Assembly: GCA_034190875.2 (NCBI GenBank)
Contig: CM067356.1
Location: 28,293,842 to 28,357,841, forward strand
DNA length: 64,000 bases
DNA from: Urechis unicinctus
Lineage: Eukaryota > Annelida > Polychaeta > Xenopneusta > Urechidae
Direction: 5' to 3'
The notes below the pieces were generated by a model. It worked only from the letters and a program-made list of their open reading frames with translations, did not search any database and had not been told where the DNA came from. Shown in pieces: positions 59,623 to 64,000 of this stretch. A program made the position numbers and the translations under genes. The first letter of the stretch is position 1, and each line of letters begins with the position of its first letter.

Positions 59623-59630
59623 AATCAAGT

Positions 59631-59935
59631 AGAGAAACAATCGATTGAGTCTATTGCCCGTTGTTGCAGCTAGTACCTACTTGCCAGGCCAATCAGCTCG
59701 ATGCAAATCCCCCCTGCTATTCTATCATGTATAGTTAGCATACGTTCGCCACTACACGATCGTATCAAATCAGATTGACATGATATTGTTTCCAATGTCG
59801 TCATTGTTATCTGTAGAGAATATTGCAGATGCTTGCTGAGCGACTGCTTGATTTCTGACGGTTTTATCTTATGAAGTATGAGATTTATTACGAAATGAGC
59901 ATTCCGGTTTAGGTTAATTACACTTTTGTTCATTT
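59631..59935 (+). repeat. Duplicated block I, copy B (right part)
   Basis: Resumes homology with 41,642 onwards: AGAGAAACAATCGATTGAGT against AGAGAAACATCGATTGAGT, then GTTATCTGTAGAGAATATT against GTCATCTGTAGCGAATATT. Fades by about 59,935. Together with 52,509-54,036 it frames the second element. Confidence 0.8.
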
Positions 59936-62900
59936 TTTCTAAATTGGAGGGCTGCAATTCATCAAAAAGGGAAGCTTAATTTTCAACTAGCAAGTGTACA
60001 ACACTTTCACTACATTATGAAATTTTCTTTGGTAAGTGGACAATGTAAATTATTTTGGTTTATTGTGTTTGCATATAAGTCTATATATGCGCAATAACTT
60101 CCCTCACAATTCACATTCGTGCTGCAAGCGACCATAAATAGACATATACGCTCATAACGAATATATCATTAGGCACACATAGCCAGTTGTACTATTTTAC
60201 TTATGTTACTTCATCTTATTGCCTCCTGAAATTGTCTAATCGTTTTCAAACCTAACCTAGCCTACTTCAGTATTCGATAAAGTACTATTCCTCTATATAC
60301 GCCCAGTACTATCCTGTCATCGTTCACACACAAAACTGTGTTGACGATAGAAGGTCAGACATCTTGCCGTAGTTCACTAGGCAAAAGACGTCATTGCACC
60401 CTTGTGCGAAAAACAGATCATGAGCGCTGTTTAACGTCAATTTCAAGATCGTCTGACCTCTCAAGGCCATGACTGGTTAATAGTGGGGATGAATTGGCAA
60501 CGTAGCAAGATGCAAGCACATATGCCACACCGATGCATAACTCAAGCATGCTACTTTGTGGCTTTTATCTGTTGCGGGAAGCAAATCTCGCGATAGATAT
60601 CAGAATAGAATTAAACGTAATAGGTGAACGCCAACCTAGGGGAACGTTGATTTTGTTTTACATTAATACATGTTCAATCATATTCCGGTACAAACCCCAT
60701 GCTAGCGATAATTATAGTTTATCATGAGTATCCGAAGGCAAAGCGTTATCGTCTTTGCCGTTATACGGCACCTTTTGAAATAAAAGCCAGTAACAGAAAC
60801 TACGCTGCATCAATTGTCTGAAGCTATGTATCACTTAGTGAGCCTGTGCCGAGTTATATTCCCGGTATGTTATATGAGAGCTAGCGTGTGTAATCGTTGT
60901 CGTAGCGTAACGTGAAGCACAGCTACACATGAATTCATGTGCCTACTAAAGCGCGTATCAGACAATAGATCTGCTATAATCACTATTGATTATGTGTTAG
61001 CCACACAACGTTATTATCAATAATAGTAACGGTCTGATATAACAGGATTTGTAAAGAAATCATACTTTTCCGTCAAATGAATCTACCGATGCATGATTAA
61101 TGGAAGATGTAGGATAGTTAGATACTTTTTTCTTATATGTTAAGATCATTCTTCTGGCTCTCTTATGCTCTCCCTACCTACTGTCCAATACAACGGCGAT
61201 GTCGGTGCTGTGTGGCTATGAAACGCATGTCTTACGGTTATATAACAATTCATAGAGACCATCGTTCTGACAAGCATAGACATGCGCAAAAGGCTGTATA
61301 CGAGTTCAATCAACATTGTTAATTTATAATAGGACGTGCAATAGTTCTTGTGTTGCTATTTGCTTTGTTAACGATTTTAGAATATAAGCCATGTGCTGTA
61401 TCCAGCGTTGGCCACCTGCAATGATAAAAGTTGCTCAAATCTCTTTTGCTGCGGTTATTCTGGTTAATGTTGTGTCTCAATGCATTATACGATACTTCAT
61501 GAGCTTATAGACTAGTTTGTGTTGGAACGCTGTTATTCGGCTTTCGTTTTCTATCAAAATTATATGCTGCATAAGTTAAGCAACTGAGGAATACAAATTT
61601 CCAATTTATTGACTATGCCCTCTTGTATTACACATCACTCCTATTATTGTCAATAATGAAGCCGCAGAATCCTCTCACCACAATCGTCGGATGCATGTAA
61701 TCGTAAACATTTGGGCAAAAAATACATAGATAAATTCCCTGGAATTTTTGCTGGAAGTGTCGTTGTTAACCGGTGTTAGTTGTTCCTTTTAAACACAAGT
61801 ATTATCGTCTTTCATTCCCTATGCATAACATACAAAAGTTGTAATTTACTCTTACCGCTGCTATTGTTTTTGCTAAATAAAATTTTTGACACATTGCAGG
61901 CAATCAAACAACTCCATGATAGAATCCTTATGCTGAAGATTGGTAGCACACGACTCTCATGTGTGCAATGAGAATAAAAGTGGGGAAGAATACACGCGCG
62001 CATACCACACGGGCATGATTACATGGATGATAAGGCGTCCTCTCTGACGTGTGTTTTTTTTGTTCTCATATAACTACGCACTGCACCGGTTTGGCTTAGG
62101 AATGCGTTATACACTGCAGATAAGCAGCGAAATAGCTGAACACAAATGATGTTGGATATGTCAGTTGAAATGATAGGATGGAACCGCGAAAATGATGCAC
62201 TGGCTTACAGGTTTATGTGAACTTATGCACGACTCTCAGCTAAGTCAGCATTTGACCCAATAGAATACGAGACATTGCTCCCTGTTGTGCTGGCGTTGAT
62301 GATAAAGCGACTCTTTCGGATGCTTCAACATTCACAATGAACAATTCAGTATGTCAGAGGAGATGGTGCATTAAGGAAAATAAATAAGATAACATATACA
62401 GTATAACGTATAATGATCCGAGTGATTCGACAAAGTACCCATGCACAGTGATAAAGTATGAACAAGAGCATGTTGATACCAATACAATATCAATGGCCAT
62501 AAAAAAACCCAGAACAAATACAATGACATATATTAACGGGGTATATAACAGGGTCATGTGCACTAACAGACACAGATCGGCTAAAAAAACAGAGGAACGC
62601 ATTAAGCAAGAACAGCAATTGTAGTTGCTTGATTTAAAACGAATAACACCATACATTGCAAGATGTTTGCAGGTTCTGTATTATATTGAGGTTAATCGAC
62701 CAAGTCACCAAAGTAACGAAGACTGCTGTGATGGAAGCTATCGAATGATATTAGACGATTGTCACATCGATATACTAAAGACGACTGGTTTTGTTGAGTT
62801 GAGTGGATGTTATGTCGACCCAACGTGCATACAAAACCAACGTGCGCAGTTCCAGACAAGCATATCAAGGGTAGGCAGTAAATACCAGACAACGATGGCT

Positions 62901-64000
62901 GTTTATGCAAACAAAATTGATCTTAGAGCACTTGTTCTCATAGTGCGAATACGGTTAGAAAGGGGTGAATGGGGTGCATGCCTCTTACTCATGGGTCACA
63001 AAACCGTTAAAACCAGGTAGCGGCTGAGAGTAGAGTTTTTATCACGGGGGATTGCCATGGCGTCATCTGTAGCCTTAGTACCATTGCATCCCAGCAACCA
63101 GCTAAACCATAATCATCACTGTCATTATCATCCCTTATCTTTATCATTATCAGCATCATCATCAATATCGTCACTAGTATCTCCCCCCATGTTATGACCT
63201 GAGATACTAATGGTGATATCGTTGCAAACAATTTGTTGTTCTTCAAGAAGTAAAAGTACTCTCTTTCGTTTGAGCCTATATTATAATATATTGTCGTAAT
63301 GATTGAGTGAGATATGGTTGTAAAATCATACGGCAACTGACCAAACTAATAAGCCACGACTAAAAAACACTATGTGGACTAAGATTACAATGGGATTACA
63401 ACCAGGATGGCAAACAACCAACCATGTACAGACGAGCTATGTTACTGCAGCGACTAATTCATTCTGACAACAATAAGTCAATCAGCAATATATAATGAAA
63501 TCACGAATAATATGGACATAACACAATGGAATATTCGGGTTACAGCAACGATGATGGATGGAGTTATTTGAATGCTTATATGACTGATGTTGAGTCATTT
63601 GACTCAAGCGCAAAGCTTTATGTCTAGATTAACAGGCACTCAGACGAAAGCGCATTGTGAGCCATGTGAAAAGGATGTAGTGTATTGGCCATCAAGCTGC
63701 CAAAGCTAAGTAGGAAATATCTAATATATATACATGCAGGTTCGCAATGAGTTATTAAACGATAGTTGCAGTAGTTAAAAACGCTTGTGTTGCTATTGGT
63801 TAATTATGAAGGTCTCCTTTTGATTATGCAGAGAAAAAAGAGTGATGCATTTGCTGCGTGGCTCGTCATTATTTCTTGTGACGTTTTATTGTCAAAAGTG
63901 ATGCATACCTCTCACCCCTAGACAAATCAACCCAATTTGTGAATCAGTAAAAGACTAGCGGTAATTTATGGATCTTAGGGAGCAGACGGCATGGGTGACT
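59936..64000. other. Noncoding DNA, no gene recognised
   Basis: About 4 kb without a recognisable gene. The longest frame (62,625-63,020, 131 residues) does not start with ATG and has no motif. A short imperfect ATC/ATT-rich patch at 63,105-63,175 is low complexity. No RNA gene or transposon end seen. Confidence 0.45.

Larger units (their letters stand above)
54037..59630. mobile_element. Second capsid-bearing Polinton-like element, fragment, broken
   Basis: A 5.6-kb block inserted in duplicated block I copy B. It has packaging ATPase and major capsid remnants on the minus strand and, divergently, a small conserved protein, fibre-like protein, 210-residue membrane-associated protein, coiled-coil protein and YqaJ-like nuclease on the plus strand. 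Its capsid and ATPase sequences are clearly different from those of the Polinton at 5-17 kb. I recall this gene set from cnidarian and other invertebrate genomes as a separate Polinton-like virus lineage. No polymerase or integrase, terminal inverted repeats or target duplication are seen, so it is a fragment. Broken, with about ten breaks; moderately old, younger than the block I duplication. Confidence 0.75.

Noticed and set aside
59380-59640. Phe/Gly-rich 86-residue frame on the minus strand
   Set aside because: Produced by the hexamer-like repeat and the hairpins; no independent support.
62625-63020. 131-residue plus-strand frame
   Set aside because: No ATG start and no motif; no supporting context.

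Overview
The window looks like nuclear DNA of an invertebrate animal. It is AT-rich and gene-poor, with long TA microsatellites, minisatellites, diverged duplicated blocks, a dead LINE piece, and two capsid-bearing (Polinton-type) elements of kinds known from molluscs, cnidarians, brachiopods and other marine groups. No host gene could be recognised. I cannot name the species or phylum from the sequence.

Layout. (1) 1-5,224: noncoding DNA with one dispersed ~75-bp direct repeat. (2) 5,225-5,432: a short hAT-like MITE with CAGGGGCGTCGCCA inverted ends, lying against the left edge of (3) ~5,433-17,050: a Maverick/Polinton. Its protein-primed DNA polymerase is on the + strand. All other genes are on the - strand: protease, major capsid protein, basic virion protein, two tandem penton-like genes, membrane protein, chromodomain integrase, several small genes and the packaging ATPase. 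The element is broken, with roughly ten breaks, although protease, ATPase, the second penton-like gene and several small frames are still open. (4) 17,050-54,036: noncoding DNA made largely of old repeats and diverged duplications. The clearest pairs are 33.4-34.5 + 38.3-39.7 kb with 44.0-46.2 kb, and 40.4-41.9 kb with 52.5-54.0 + 59.6-59.9 kb. It also holds a LINE fragment with a palindrome, TA tracts, a GA-rich tract and a 29-bp minisatellite. (5) ~54,037-59,630: a second, unrelated capsid-bearing element fragment with packaging ATPase and capsid remnants on the - strand, and a fibre-like protein, a membrane-associated 210-residue protein, a coiled-coil protein and a YqaJ-like nuclease on the + strand. 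It is broken, also with about ten breaks. (6) 59,631-64,000: the other flank of that insertion, then featureless noncoding DNA.

The most informative points are these. The second element sits inside one copy of a duplicated block whose other copy (41,607/41,642) is the empty site. A 144-bp intron-like insert in the Polinton polymerase is bounded by GTAAAT repeats and carries a 33-bp copy of another gene of the same element, which brings a TACTAAT branch-point-like motif. The penton-like gene is tandemly duplicated. A pair of small paralogous genes of unknown function lies on the right arm, and the four right-arm gene units from the ATPase outward have TATA-like boxes ahead of them.

All family assignments come from recalled motifs and gene order. 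No database search was possible.
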